Source of the DNA: Apostichopus japonicus
Lineage: Eukaryota; Echinodermata; Holothuroidea; Aspidochirotida; Stichopodidae
DNA length: 64,000 bases
Assembly: GCF_037975245.1 (NCBI RefSeq)
Contig: NC_092568.1
Location: forward strand, 10,687,501 to 10,751,500
Direction of reading: 5' to 3'
The notes beneath the pieces are model-generated. The model saw nothing but the letters and a program-made list of their open reading frames with translations. It was not told the DNA's origin and did not search any database. Shown piece after piece: positions 24,632 to 58,500 of this stretch; within the stretch, counting starts at the first letter, position 1; every line of letters starts with the position of its first letter. A program made the position numbers and the translations under genes.

Positions 24632-25094
24632 CAGTGGCGTAAACAGAATTATAAAGGAGGGGGCTGGCCTGGGTCTTAGCATACTACTATGAGGGGGGGG
24701 GGGGGTTTCAGGGGGTCATCCCCGGATAAAAGTAGACATCAAAAGGGTGCATTGTATACAAGTATATCTAAACGGAAGACTGTGTTAAAACAATAAATTC
24801 AAAATTTCCCCGACTGATGTAGTGAACCTTTACGGATGGGCCAGAGGCGAATAAAAGATGTTATAAATTAAGATGGGTACTGCCCTGTGGTCTTTGCAGC
24901 CTTCTCCTACGTAAAGTGTGTTGGGGGGGGGGGGGTCCGCAGAAAGACGGTGCATTCTGAGGAATATTTAGACTATAAATTAGATCTACATAGGTACCCC
25001 TAAACGCAATGTTTGCTACTAAGTACTTTATTTGAGGTTGAAAATAAGGGGGCATCACACCCCCCCTCTCCCCAACACCTTGCGCACGCCACTG
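24632..25094. mobile_element. non-autonomous hAT-type MITE (family E)
   Basis: The left end is CAGTGGCGTAAAC and the right end TTGCGCACGCCACTG. Flanks GAGAGAAA (24624-24631) and TAGAGAAA (25095-25102) match at 7 of 8 positions. Poly(G) lies near the left end and a second one in the middle. It is 463 bp and non-coding. The segment with TGCATTCTGAGGAATATTT resembles lines in element A and in the repeat at 42.9 kb. Confidence 0.82.
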
Positions 25095-25102
25095 TAGAGA
25101 AA

Positions 25103-25679
25103 TATAAGTGTACCTTAAGGAAGAAGATAACATATATTTCTTCACTGGTTTCCCACACAAATCTTGACCCCATCGATAGATACAGCCTCAGCATTTCGAT
25201 TTTCTACAGTGTGAGTTAGAGAATTCACTTAATATAATATCCTCTTGGAGAAGACGAGAGACTTTCGAGTATTCCAATAAAAATGAAGATTTCGTCGTAC
25301 ACGAGTAGCGATGAATGTTACCCTGTCCTAGTACTCAAAACGTCTAAGAGCGTTATATAACTCATTGAGGTCTGTGTTTGTGATATTATACCGGGCGAAT
25401 TAGAATCCCAGTACTGATAACTGAACATAGTTTCTCAATAATAACACCCATTGACTAGCACGACTAAAAGGCTGAACAATCCTTTGTCATTCTCGCACAG
25501 AGAGGTGAAATACCTTCGGTATTTTACAACAAAGGCATCAAATGCCTTCTTAAAGGCGAGCGGAAGCTTCCATCGTGAAGAAACTGTTCAAGGCGATGTT
25601 TTGATGATCTAATATAAGGGCGCTGTTATTAGAAGCTTCCTAGTCAAGTTTAGTCGTTAGAGACCTTTGCCTATGGTCA
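25103..25679. other. intergenic, no gene seen
   Basis: Nothing recognisable on either strand. Confidence 0.5.
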
Positions 25680-25870
25680 CGTGCACAGTACTACCTATTC
25701 CCTTTCCAGGGGAGTCGTGATACACCTTTGACGTACTAAATCGACACGACCATACTGTTACAGTCTCAATGTGTAATGGGAACGTAGCTGAGAGTGGACA
25801 AGTTAAGTTGTTCGGTTATCGTGCCCAGGCTCTCCCTCTCTCTTGGGTGACGTTTCTTAAAAAATATTCA
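25680..25870. repeat. unclassified dispersed repeat R, copy 1
   Basis: It shares with 42496-42668 a series of blocks: CAGTACT, TTCCCTTTC..GGGGA, ACAGTC..AATG/GATG, GAGAG.GGA, GTTCGGTTATCGTGCCCAGG-like and GGG.GAC.TTTC. No TIR or tRNA promoter is evident, so the class is unknown. Confidence 0.55.
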
Positions 25871-25885
25871 TGAAATAATTTATCT

Positions 25886-26280
25886 TAACCCCCCCCCCCC
25901 CACCACCATCTCCACAACAACATAAACCAGTCTAACAACTCATCCCTCTCCTTACCCTTGCCTGGTCTATGATATATTCTGTTTTAACCCCCTTCCCCCT
26001 TCCCAGCCACCATCTCCACAACAAACTAAACCAATCAACTCATCCCTCTCCTTACCCTTGCCTGGTCTATGATATATTCTGTATTATTAACCCCCTCCCC
26101 CCGCCCCCCCCGCAACCACCACCTCCACAACAAGCTAAACCAGTCTACTCATCCCTCTCCTTACCCTTGCCTGGTCTATGATATAGTCTGTATTATTAAT
26201 CCCTAATCCTTTCCCCCTCCCCACCATCTCCACAACAAACTAAACCAGTCCCTCATCCCTATCCTTACCCTTCCCTGCAT
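25886..26280. repeat. four-copy ~100-109-bp minisatellite
   Basis: CATCCCTCTCCTTACCCTTG recurs at 25941, 26041 and 26150, with a variant at 26254. Between copies lie C-tracts of variable length and CATCTCCACAACAA. Polypyrimidine bias explains the short proline-rich ORF here. Confidence 0.92.
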
Positions 26281-28846
26281 AGTCTGCTTCTTCGCTCAAT
26301 ACCTACGTCTCTCACTTTGTTATATAACTATACCATGGAGGCAATGAAATATGAATATGCATAGTACCAACAATTTCGCCAATCACAGCCATTGGTGTGT
26401 AAAGATATGGTTAAGGCACACTACACCTGCCATTAAACGACAGGTAACACCGAATAGCTCTTAATATCAACATTAGCTCTTTTCATTCTATACAAACAAC
26501 GCGGTGTCCGGTGGTGATCACAATTTACTAATAAATTTTTAATAATATTACCAATGTGTAACGTATTGTTCTAAGTTAATACAGACTATTGGGCGGGTAT
26601 GGATGGGTGCGGGTGGGGGAGGGGGTCATCTGTTTAAACCGTTGATGTTTTCTTATTATGAACAACGCTTAACTATTATGTGTACAATAAGATGAAGTAA
26701 TATGGTAAGTATTCTTAGTTCATAAGTAATATTTAATTAGGCGTACGATCACTCCTATAATACATAATTTATGCCCGATATGAAATTACCATAATCACTT
26801 GTATTAATATCATCAATAGCTGTGGCCGATAGATTTGTTAATCGTGTTGGTTTGTCAATAGTTTGTAAAAGAAGATAAGGGTATATATTACGTTAAGATA
26901 CTTAGTAACTAAACATCCTTGTAACTATAAACATTCAAGTCACCAGTTAACATATAACACTTCTTAGAACACATATTTGTGGAGTTGAATATGTTGCTGA
27001 AATCAATTGTTAAATTGATTAATACTGAGATTCGGTGATCTGTATATGACTCCTACATTTACTGACTTTGCTTGTGAGACGCTTATTCCAGCCACCCCCC
27101 CCCCAAAAAAAAATAATAATAGGGAATTATGCGAATAATTATATTATCCTGTAATATTTATGAAAAATTATACCCTGAATAATTATTAATGAATTATTAT
27201 ATCCTTAATAATTATATAATATAATTATATTACAAGGATAACACACAGCTTTCATTAATAAGCCAAGCTACAGAAATTACAATAATAGACGATGTATTAT
27301 AAACACATCTTCAGAAGAGGGTTTTTTTTTCATTGAGACTTCTGATGTTTAAAGAAAGAAAACTTAAACTTAGTTGACTAGTACATTAACATATGATAGA
27401 TTGATAACCATCTGATAACCAAGTACCTAGTACTTAATCCACAGTGCAAGTCAATGTTCGCATTTACGTTGTCGTTAATTGGTGTTAAAACTCATCTCTA
27501 ATTTATAAGAGAGAAAAATAATGCAAAGAGGATGAGAAAAAACAGAACAAAATAAATCAAGGCAGAGCAGAGATATTCCAAACCGTGATTTAAATGCATT
27601 GAATACTCGCCCCAAACAACGTGCCGCCATCTTTAAAAAGTGAAGTTTTTTCTCTTGTCGCTACACAATGCAGACAGTAATGAAATGTGATACCTTGTTA
27701 TCTTTAGCTGGGCCTGAGATGTCCATCGCTGTATCGTTTGTACGCTGTGCTGTGGGTATTGACCGCAGCTGTATGTACTGACTGTGCACTAGTGTCTAAT
27801 TACCGACGGTAGCAAGCTGTGTGTGTGTATTTTCTGGGATCGATGGTGGTGTCTAACACTTCTCAGTTACACCTCATTCGAAACTAGGTCAGATTACCGG
27901 CATCAGACGTTTCTTTTTGCGTGAGTCTTCACACCCTTTAAATGCAAAATGGAGGTAAATTACACAGTACCAGTTACTATAGTTAGGACGCATGTGGTAG
28001 AGGAGGTCCTCATAGGCCTTTGATGGACTCTATAACGAGTTAAGCCACCAGTGCGGACCACAATGCTAATTTCCCCTTAACAAGTGCACAAAACAGATTG
28101 CCACCTACATACAACACTAAACGTACTATGGTATAGTACATAGTCCTATACGTATTAAATATAAAGTGCATTAGGATAGTTGATAGTTCTATAACATTTT
28201 TCCAGCTCCCTGATACAGTGCATATCACTAAGCTTTATACATAAAATGTATACCATTGTGTGCAGTGTATTTCTTGAATATTATGCTTCACATATAGCCT
28301 GCAGTGTATAACAGGACACACAACTGTTAACTATGCACTTACACGGTATAACAAACGGTTTATTCTCCCAAAGGATCAATATGTTATGAGATTATTGCGG
28401 GACAAAGATAAGGTTAAGAGGTTCGATTGGCATACAAATGCATGGTAATATCAAGAAGTCAATCTACACTAAAACACGATTAGCGGGAGTTGAATGCCAT
28501 AGGTTCGCTTCATGTGTTTACTTTAAGGGATGACTATATACAGAAAGTTGAACTAAAAGTATTCGGCTATATACGGTTATCAAAGTAAAACACACCCCGA
28601 TAAGAACGAAAAGAAGCTGTTATGTCAAGTCTTTCACGGACTTTGAGTTAGTAAACATGATAAGCTGTACCCTGCTATCAGTGCTGTTTCACTGTCATTG
28701 GTTGTAATTGAGATCGTAACACCACAAAACATTTGTCTACCGTTCACCATTGGTAGAATCTGGCAGTTTCGTCTCTAAAATCTTTGCGAATTAAAGACTT
28801 TTCGAGAAGTATTTTAGTCTTCTTCTTCTTGTTCGTCTTGTGGTGC
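26281..28846. other. intergenic upstream of the SLC3 gene, no gene seen
   Basis: AT-rich, with ATAATTATT-type palindromes at about 27120-27235. No clear TATA box or CpG-rich promoter could be identified ahead of the first SLC3 exon. The transcription start is unknown. Confidence 0.45.
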
Positions 28847-28864
28847 ATGGTTCTACTATTTTAA
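28847..28864 (+). promoter_or_regulatory. candidate uORF (5 codons) ahead of SLC3 isoform a
   Basis: ATG GTT CTA CTA TTT TAA ends seven bases before the main ATG at 28872. The uORF has T at -3 but G at +4, whereas the main ATG has A at -3. If the 5' UTR includes it, it could dampen initiation of isoform a. The transcription start is not known. Confidence 0.35.
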
Positions 28865-28871
28865 CAGTACC

Positions 28872-51439
<22,568 letters not shown>

Positions 51440-52594
51440 CTACAACCAGTCACGGTTATCGTCTTTACCCTGACCAGACTTAACAAATGCCTGATTTTGT
51501 GTTGGTCTGCTTTGTGTGCGGCCCGCACTTCTTCTCTGCCAACCATTGCCGAAGAGAAGGGCGTTGACAAGCCACTCAATTACAAAAATGATGGCACTGC
51601 CTGCCATCCCGATGAAGAGAAGGTAATACAACCCCTGAAGGTCGTGAATGGTAAAGGATTTCTTGGTTTCGTTTTCCCAGATGGAATCACCTGAACACCT
51701 TAAATTATCTGAGAAGCTCATCTCCAGGATCTTGTCAATCTCTCCACGTTCCTGCAAAAGACGTATTGCATAAGAGAGCTGGTCCCTCAGCGGAGATCCT
51801 GACGGAGTGGCCATGGAGAACGCAATACGACCTAAGGTCTTCCCAGTGATGAATAGACGGCATGGTTTGCGATCAGCAGCGTATTGGAGAATCCTTTCCT
51901 CGCCGACGATAGCGTATCGTGCATCCCACTGACGACGGATGCGGTAAACAGCGTCCTCCAACCGATCTTCCAAAAGATTCTGATCCGAATTGAGCATCCT
52001 GTCAAAGACCTGTCGATACTGGCCCTCGTTGTATCGGTAGAAGTCATAGGAAGGACTGAACCGTACAGCGCCAAAGTTGATGATATCCTGGAAGAGAAGA
52101 TCATGGGTATCTTTGACTCGGATAGCTGTCTTGGAGAACTTGAAGACACTGTTCAGATTGAAGGCGTAGATGAAGACGATGCAAAGAGAAAACCAGAACC
52201 AAAAAGCGGACAAGATCCTCAGTGACCAAGACCGTGGACCTCGAGTGTAACTCTGCAAGAAACCGGTGGACAAGACGTACATGATGGAATTATGTAGACT
52301 AAAAGTTTGACTCTCCTCTTCGGTGGCCTCTCCCCTCTCTGCACGCCGACGCCATTCGTAAGGGCTGAAATGACCGAGCAACGCCACCAGTGCACATACC
52401 ATGATGAATCCGGCAAGTAGGGTGAACCAGGCGGTTAAGTGCATTGGGTAAACGATTGAGAATGGATACTCAAAGGACCAACTCGGGTGAAGTATAAGAA
52501 GCTTTATTTGATTCCTGTACCAGGGAATTGTGAAGTCGATGTCGGCCTCTCGAGCACTCATTTCGGTTAGAGCTCCGATAGCTACATCAGCATC
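51440..52594 (-). CDS. iGluR terminal exon: S1 end, M1-M3, S2, M4
   Basis: The acceptor on the minus strand is CTTTTTTCCAG. It opens with DADVAIGALTEMSAREADID, M1 LTAWFTLLAGFIMVCALVAL, pore FLQSYTRGPRSWSLR, M3 FIYAFNLNSVFKF, S2 GRIAFSMATPSGSPLRDQLS, and M4 LYYLLFIGMAGSAIIFVIEW. The stop is at 51440. One exon spans the whole channel core, which is unusually intron-poor compared with the rest of this gene. Confidence 0.95.
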   Translation of the reverse strand, partial: DADVAIGALTEMSAREADIDFTIPWYRNQIKLLILHPSWSFEYPFSIVYPMHLTAWFTLLAGFIMVCALVALLGHFSPYEWRRRAERGEATEEESQTFSLHNSIMYVLSTGFLQSYTRGPRSWSLRILSAFWFWFSLCIVFIYAFNLNSVFKFSKTAIRVKDTHDLLFQDIINFGAVRFSPSYDFYRYNEGQYRQVFDRMLNSDQNLLEDRLEDAVYRIRRQWDARYAIVGEERILQYAADRKPCRLFITGKTLGRIAFSMATPSGSPLRDQLSYAIRLLQERGEIDKILEMSFSDNLRCSGDSIWENETKKSFTIHDLQGLYYLLFIGMAGSAIIFVIEWLVNALLFGNGWQRRSAGRTQSRPTQNQAFVKSGQGKDDNRDWL

Positions 52595-55500
52595 CTGGAA
52601 AAAGGGAAGGGAATGGATGGATGGTGAGATGATTCGTTTAGGGATTACTTATTCATCCAAATTTCGGGGTTAACATTTGTTTGGTCTTGTCTTTGAAAAA
52701 GGGCAGAAATACCTAGTAATCATATATCTTAAAATAGTTGGTTATGTATTCAGCTTAAAATTCCCTTGTTATATAAGGTAGGTTTGAAGAGAAATATTGA
52801 ATTTTACTGGTATGTCACAACGTCAATTTTAGAGGTTTGCTTTTCAAAACAAAAACTATCACGTGTCATTGATGTAAGCCATACACTTTTCATAGCATGT
52901 ATCTGTGCGAACTGGTGCTGAACTAGACATACCATGAAGTAAGTTTATATACAGTTGTAGTGTAGTGTGCTATGCACTGGCTGACTCAGTGTGCTTTTGA
53001 ACGAAAGCGCGAAAAGCATTAACTTCGTAATGAACGCTACTTAATTACATTATCTTCACTGAATCTGAGGGTGCAGTGAAATATGGTAATTTAATGGTCA
53101 TTGAGTACTTTAAATTACTCCCGATTAATTAGTAAAATGTAAGAATGTTGCTTACAAGTAACATTCCCGTCACATTGGCGGAATATATTCCTACAATTAG
53201 AATCGGGGCCCAAAATTGGCGATTCTAAATATATGTGACCATGCACAGTGGCGTGCGCAAGGGTTTGATGCATGCTCCCACCCATTATCGTCATTCGGGG
53301 GCAATGATTCTGTCGGTGTGTTTTGTGCATTCTGTATCAGATCAATGCTGCGAGTATACACCCCCTTTTTCAATCAAGCCCAAATAAAATCAAGAGTATT
53401 TACGAGTACTGCTTTTATAGAGCTAATTATAGATTCAGTAATATATATATAGTACACATGCATTTACCTCAGAATGCATACTGATATGACGTCTAAAATT
53501 GCCATATTTTTTGTAGGATGACTGGGGAATTATGCGTTAGAGAATAATAACATAATAATAATAACATATTGAAAAAGACAAAGGCCCCACCTGCCTCGTT
53601 TATACGAGGAGAAGATTAAAATGGTATCTACTGCAGGTTCATTAATAATTAGACGTCTTCCTTCCGTGGTTTGTATATATACTGTTTAAATAGTTTTTGA
53701 AGCAACCACAAATATAAAACGAAACACATAGGCCTATAAATACGCATGGTTAGCACTCAAAGAAAACTATCGGAAATGTAAACGAATTGTATAATCAAAA
53801 TAATTTATTATCATATTTATCACCGAGCAAAGAAATATACACATACCCCGTCAATTAGGTCTCTAATCATACCGTTCCATTCTCCGGTCGACAGATCCAG
53901 ACTACCATATTGACCACGGCTCATCAAGGTGATTCTGAGAATGAAATCGAAAACGAGATTATTTGACGAATTTGGTCATGATCTTGTCATGATTCTTGGC
54001 TTGGTTAGCTGTTGATTTATTAAGGAATCAGAGGCAAGACAAAAGAGCCGGTCATTAACAAAAAAAGAGAATACATTGAAAAATAAAGCAAAATAGTTTG
54101 ACTCTTCAAATTTGTCCTACAAGTTACAAGCGTATCATGTGATATATGGTAACAACAAAAGTAATATAATAAATGATATATTTTAATACCGGATTATGTT
54201 TTTTAACCCTTTTTTTTTGTACCTGCCTAAGCTTGTAAGAAATCTTCAAAAGTTTGCAAATCATAGAAAGTAAGTTCAGATGTTTAAAGAAAAAAATCAG
54301 GTCATTGTACATATTGCAGGTATAGTCCCAACCAATGGACTCACTCGTAATTGAATACCACGCCCATATTATTACATATTGCAAGTATAGTCCCAACCAA
54401 TGGTTTCACTCGTAATTGAAATACCACGCCCATATTATGTACATATTGCAGGTATAGTCCCAACCAATAGACTCACTCGTAATTGAATACCACGCCCATA
54501 TTATAAACATATTGCAGGTATAGTCCCAACCAATCGACTCACTCGTAATTGAATACCACGCCCATATTATTAACATATTGCAGGTATAGTCCCAACCAAT
54601 CGACTCACTCGTAATTGAATACCACGCCCATATTATTAACATATTGCATGTATAGTCCCAACCAATCGACTCACTCGTAATTGTATACCACGCCCATATT
54701 ATAAACATATTGCAGGTATAGTCCCAACCAATCGACTCACTCGTAATTGTATACCACGCCCATATTATTACATATTGCAGGTATAGTCCCAACCAATCGA
54801 CTCACTCGTAATTGAATACCACGCCTATATTATATACATATTGCAGGTATAGTCCCAACCAATCGACTCACTCGTAATTGAATACCACGCCTATTTTATA
54901 TACATATTGCAGGTATAGTCCCAACCAATCGACTCACTCGTAATTGTATACCACGCCCATATTATGTACATATTGCAGGTATAGTCCCAACCAATCGACT
55001 CACTCGTAATTGAATACCACGCCTATATTATATACATATTGCAGGTATAGTCCCAACCAATCGACTCACTCGTAATTGTATACCACGCCCATATTATTAC
55101 ATATTGCAGGTATAGTCCCAACCAATCGACTCACTCGTAATTGAATACCACGCCTATATTATATACATATTGCAGGTATAGTCCCAACCAATCGACTCAC
55201 TCGTAATTGAATACCACGCCTATTTTATATACATATTGCAGGTATAGTCCCAACCAATCGACTCACTCGTAATTGTATACCACGCCCATATTATGTACAT
55301 ATTGCAGGTATAGTCCCAACCAATGGATTCACTAGTAGTTGAATACCACGCCCATAATATATTGCAGGTATAGTCCCAACCAATCGACTCACTCGTACTT
55401 GAATACCACGCCTATATTATATACATATTGCAGGTATAGTCCCAACCAATAGACTCATTGAATTGAATACCACGCCCATATTATGTACATATTGCAGGTA

Positions 55501-58500
55501 TAGTCCCAACCAATGGACTCACTCGTAATTGAATTCCACGTTCATTTCTTCTTCCATTACTACTTTAATCTTCTTCAGCAGCTCCCATGAGAAACCTTCA
55601 TACGGTTCCTCCTCGGAGTCATCATAGTCCGGACTCTGGCGTTTGTATCTGCGGTTAGTTGGATATTGAATCCTCTCCCAGTCCTTTCGCATGAAGAATG
55701 GCGGTTCCTGTCAATGTAAGTCAAGTTAGAGGGCGTTGTGGTCAAGTGGTTAAGGCAGTGGACTTGTGATCTAAGGATTCGAGCCCTGGTAGGTTCGAGC
55801 CCTGGCCAGATCATTACGTTGTGTCCTTGGGCAATGCACATTATCTCTATTGCCTCTCTTCACCCAGGTATATAAATGGGGACTTGCGAGGTGACTTGTA
55901 AAATATAGTTGCGTGCGCCGGTTTGTGGCTGCACCCTATGGAAAGCCCCCCAGGGGACACGTGGCTGTGGTGCACTGTGGTGCCCCGGGAGAGATTGTTT
56001 GAATTGTGCACACTTTGGTGTGTAGTTGTGACAAGTTAGCAATGACCAGGGTTAGGTACAGCGCGGCGAGTCTTTATTGTAAGTTGCGCTATATAAGAAC
56101 TGTTAATGATTATTATTATTTTTATTATTATTAAGTTACTAATATGTATGTACATACTAATGTGTCGTGTATATCTAACTGAGCCGATAATTGAATTAAG
56201 GCGGCATCGTCACTTTAAACTGGTCTAAACTTAAAATGTGTCACCATCATTACCATGCATCCATCTTCCCAGCGTATATGCACCTCTAACTGGATTGAGT
56301 ATTTACGATCGACGATTAACATATATGATAACAAACATCCTTATTTATATGTCTATTGGTCAATCATCAAATTACATAATAAAAGGCTTACCGGAACTGC
56401 CAGGATCTTTATAAATCGAACATCGGATTGTCGGAATGGTTGAATGTACATCCTCTTCCTAGGTTGGCCTGGCCATCTCTGGTTGTTTATTTGTTCCCAT
56501 GTTTGGATATCTTGAACGAAGTAACCAGCCTATAGAGAGAAGCAAAAACAGTATAATCATGTCTTTAGTATAGCCTCTTTAGTTATAACTATACATACCT
56601 ACACTCATGTCATTCCAACGAATGCACTCCACAGAATGATAACCATGCAGCGAGAATCGATGTAAAATCCGACGAAACTAAGTCTTCAGAGTACGTTTTC
56701 CCAAGTTGAGTAGGTGAATGTTTATTTGAGTGCATGTACTTAATGGAGACATGACGTAAGTAAATACACTTTAGCAAAGCCCATCTCATCTCAACTTGAC
56801 GTACCCTGTTGTAAGATATTTACTATTTCACTCTTTGAAGGTACCAATTTGGGACATTTACTTTGACATCGAGGCCATAGCCTATACACTGAATACAACA
56901 TGAACGCCATTAGTTACAGCCTCTGGAAAATATAACCAATTGGCGTGGGAATAGTGAGCAGTGGAAAAGGGTTGTGAAACACCATATCATCTACATTTTT
57001 GTTGAGCTAATTTTGCAGTTTCTCCACCGTACAGCCGTCACACCCACATAATCCCACCCCTTCATTCCTCTGAGTTGCCATATTATCTAGCCTTCATTTC
57101 ACAGGACACATACATAACGAGTCGAGGTACAGTCAATCTGCTATCTCACCTCCTTAGTACTATATTTAAGATGTCCTGTTAGCTCCCAAGGAGAGACAAA
57201 AGACATAGCAACAGTCTTATCAGTTTACGTGTAGTATTTTAATTAAATTTCATTAATTTAATTTAATTTAATTTTGCTGACGAAAAGGCGTGACGTTCTT
57301 CCTGAAAGGTAGATTCGGAAAAGGGGAGTACGTGGGCGGTGCCCAGAGAGCGAGGGCGCAGTGCTAAATCGTTCCAATGTGTAGTTAGGTAGATGGGAAA
57401 GTGCAGATGAGGAGTGGGAGGGAGACAGGTAAGAGTGGTAGTAAATTTATCAGTTTACGTAGCAAATTTTTAATTTAATTTACATAAATTCAGTGGATAA
57501 AAAAATAGTGAGAAAGGCGAAATTTTACCAGATTTTCTGCGTAACGATCTTTTCCGGAGTACATGTTGATCGTGTAGTTGACACGGTTACCATTACGGTC
57601 GAACGCAACGTCACCAGAAGCCCCTCGGAAATTGACCTTCAAATTGAATAAAGAATATACAACAGTTAGTACTATACCTTATGTCTCTCTTAAAAGTAAA
57701 ACCAAATAATAATTATTGGATAGTGAAATTGTTTTCATTTTAGAGAAATTGTTGTCGTAACAGTAAAATGTTCTTCAGTTGCTAGCATGATTGGGGGAGG
57801 AGGGGGGGGGGGGAGCTTAATACTGATGAGCTTAAAACTCTACCGTACAAGTTGTAGATCTTGTTATAAAGGTAGTTATAGATAACCAAAAATGTGAGCA
57901 GCCACTAACGGGGTGACACGAACTACAGCATAATAATGATGGGAGATATTTTACCCTCAATCATTTACCATGGAATGGATATACCGACAGCTTACCAAAC
58001 CTACAAAAATCCATGCAAACAATGTCATCCCCCGTAACACAGGGTAGCAAATATAACGTGATACCGATTCTTTATCGGTTACACCCTCGTGAGTCTTACA
58101 CTAAAACTAATTTTGATCAATAATTTGAAACACTATACCCACTAAAAGAATACTTAATATCAAAAAAAAAATTCTCAAAGATAACATTCAAGTACACACG
58201 TTACGAACGCGCGCAAGCATGATAAGCAATACGCAAAGGTGTTCATGTCGTTCTTTTGTACTACTTTTTATTCTGTGGAAAAGGGGGAAAGGCCCCTACC
58301 CTCCCTATCCCTGCCCTGCCCCCCCCTCCCCTTGCATTCTTTACGTCTCTTGTTGCGAACGTTCATGACTTCGATACTTACTTGTCTCAAGTATGTTTCC
58401 AATGAAGATCGCTCACTGGAACCACAAACTGGAACAGAACTAGGAAAGCGGCTCTCACGTGCCCTATGGATACCAAGAGCGGTCGCTATGGCTACTAGGG

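Noticed and set aside
54406-54792. 128-codon repetitive ORF across the minisatellite
   Set aside because: It is open only because the repeat unit length is near a multiple of three, and it is not in the receptor frame.
54306-55540. CRISPR-like array
   Set aside because: Units are contiguous, with no unique spacers, in an animal intron.
55729-55815. Functional tRNA gene
   Set aside because: The tRNA-like part cannot form a proper cloverleaf as read, has two B boxes, and continues into a SINE body and tail.
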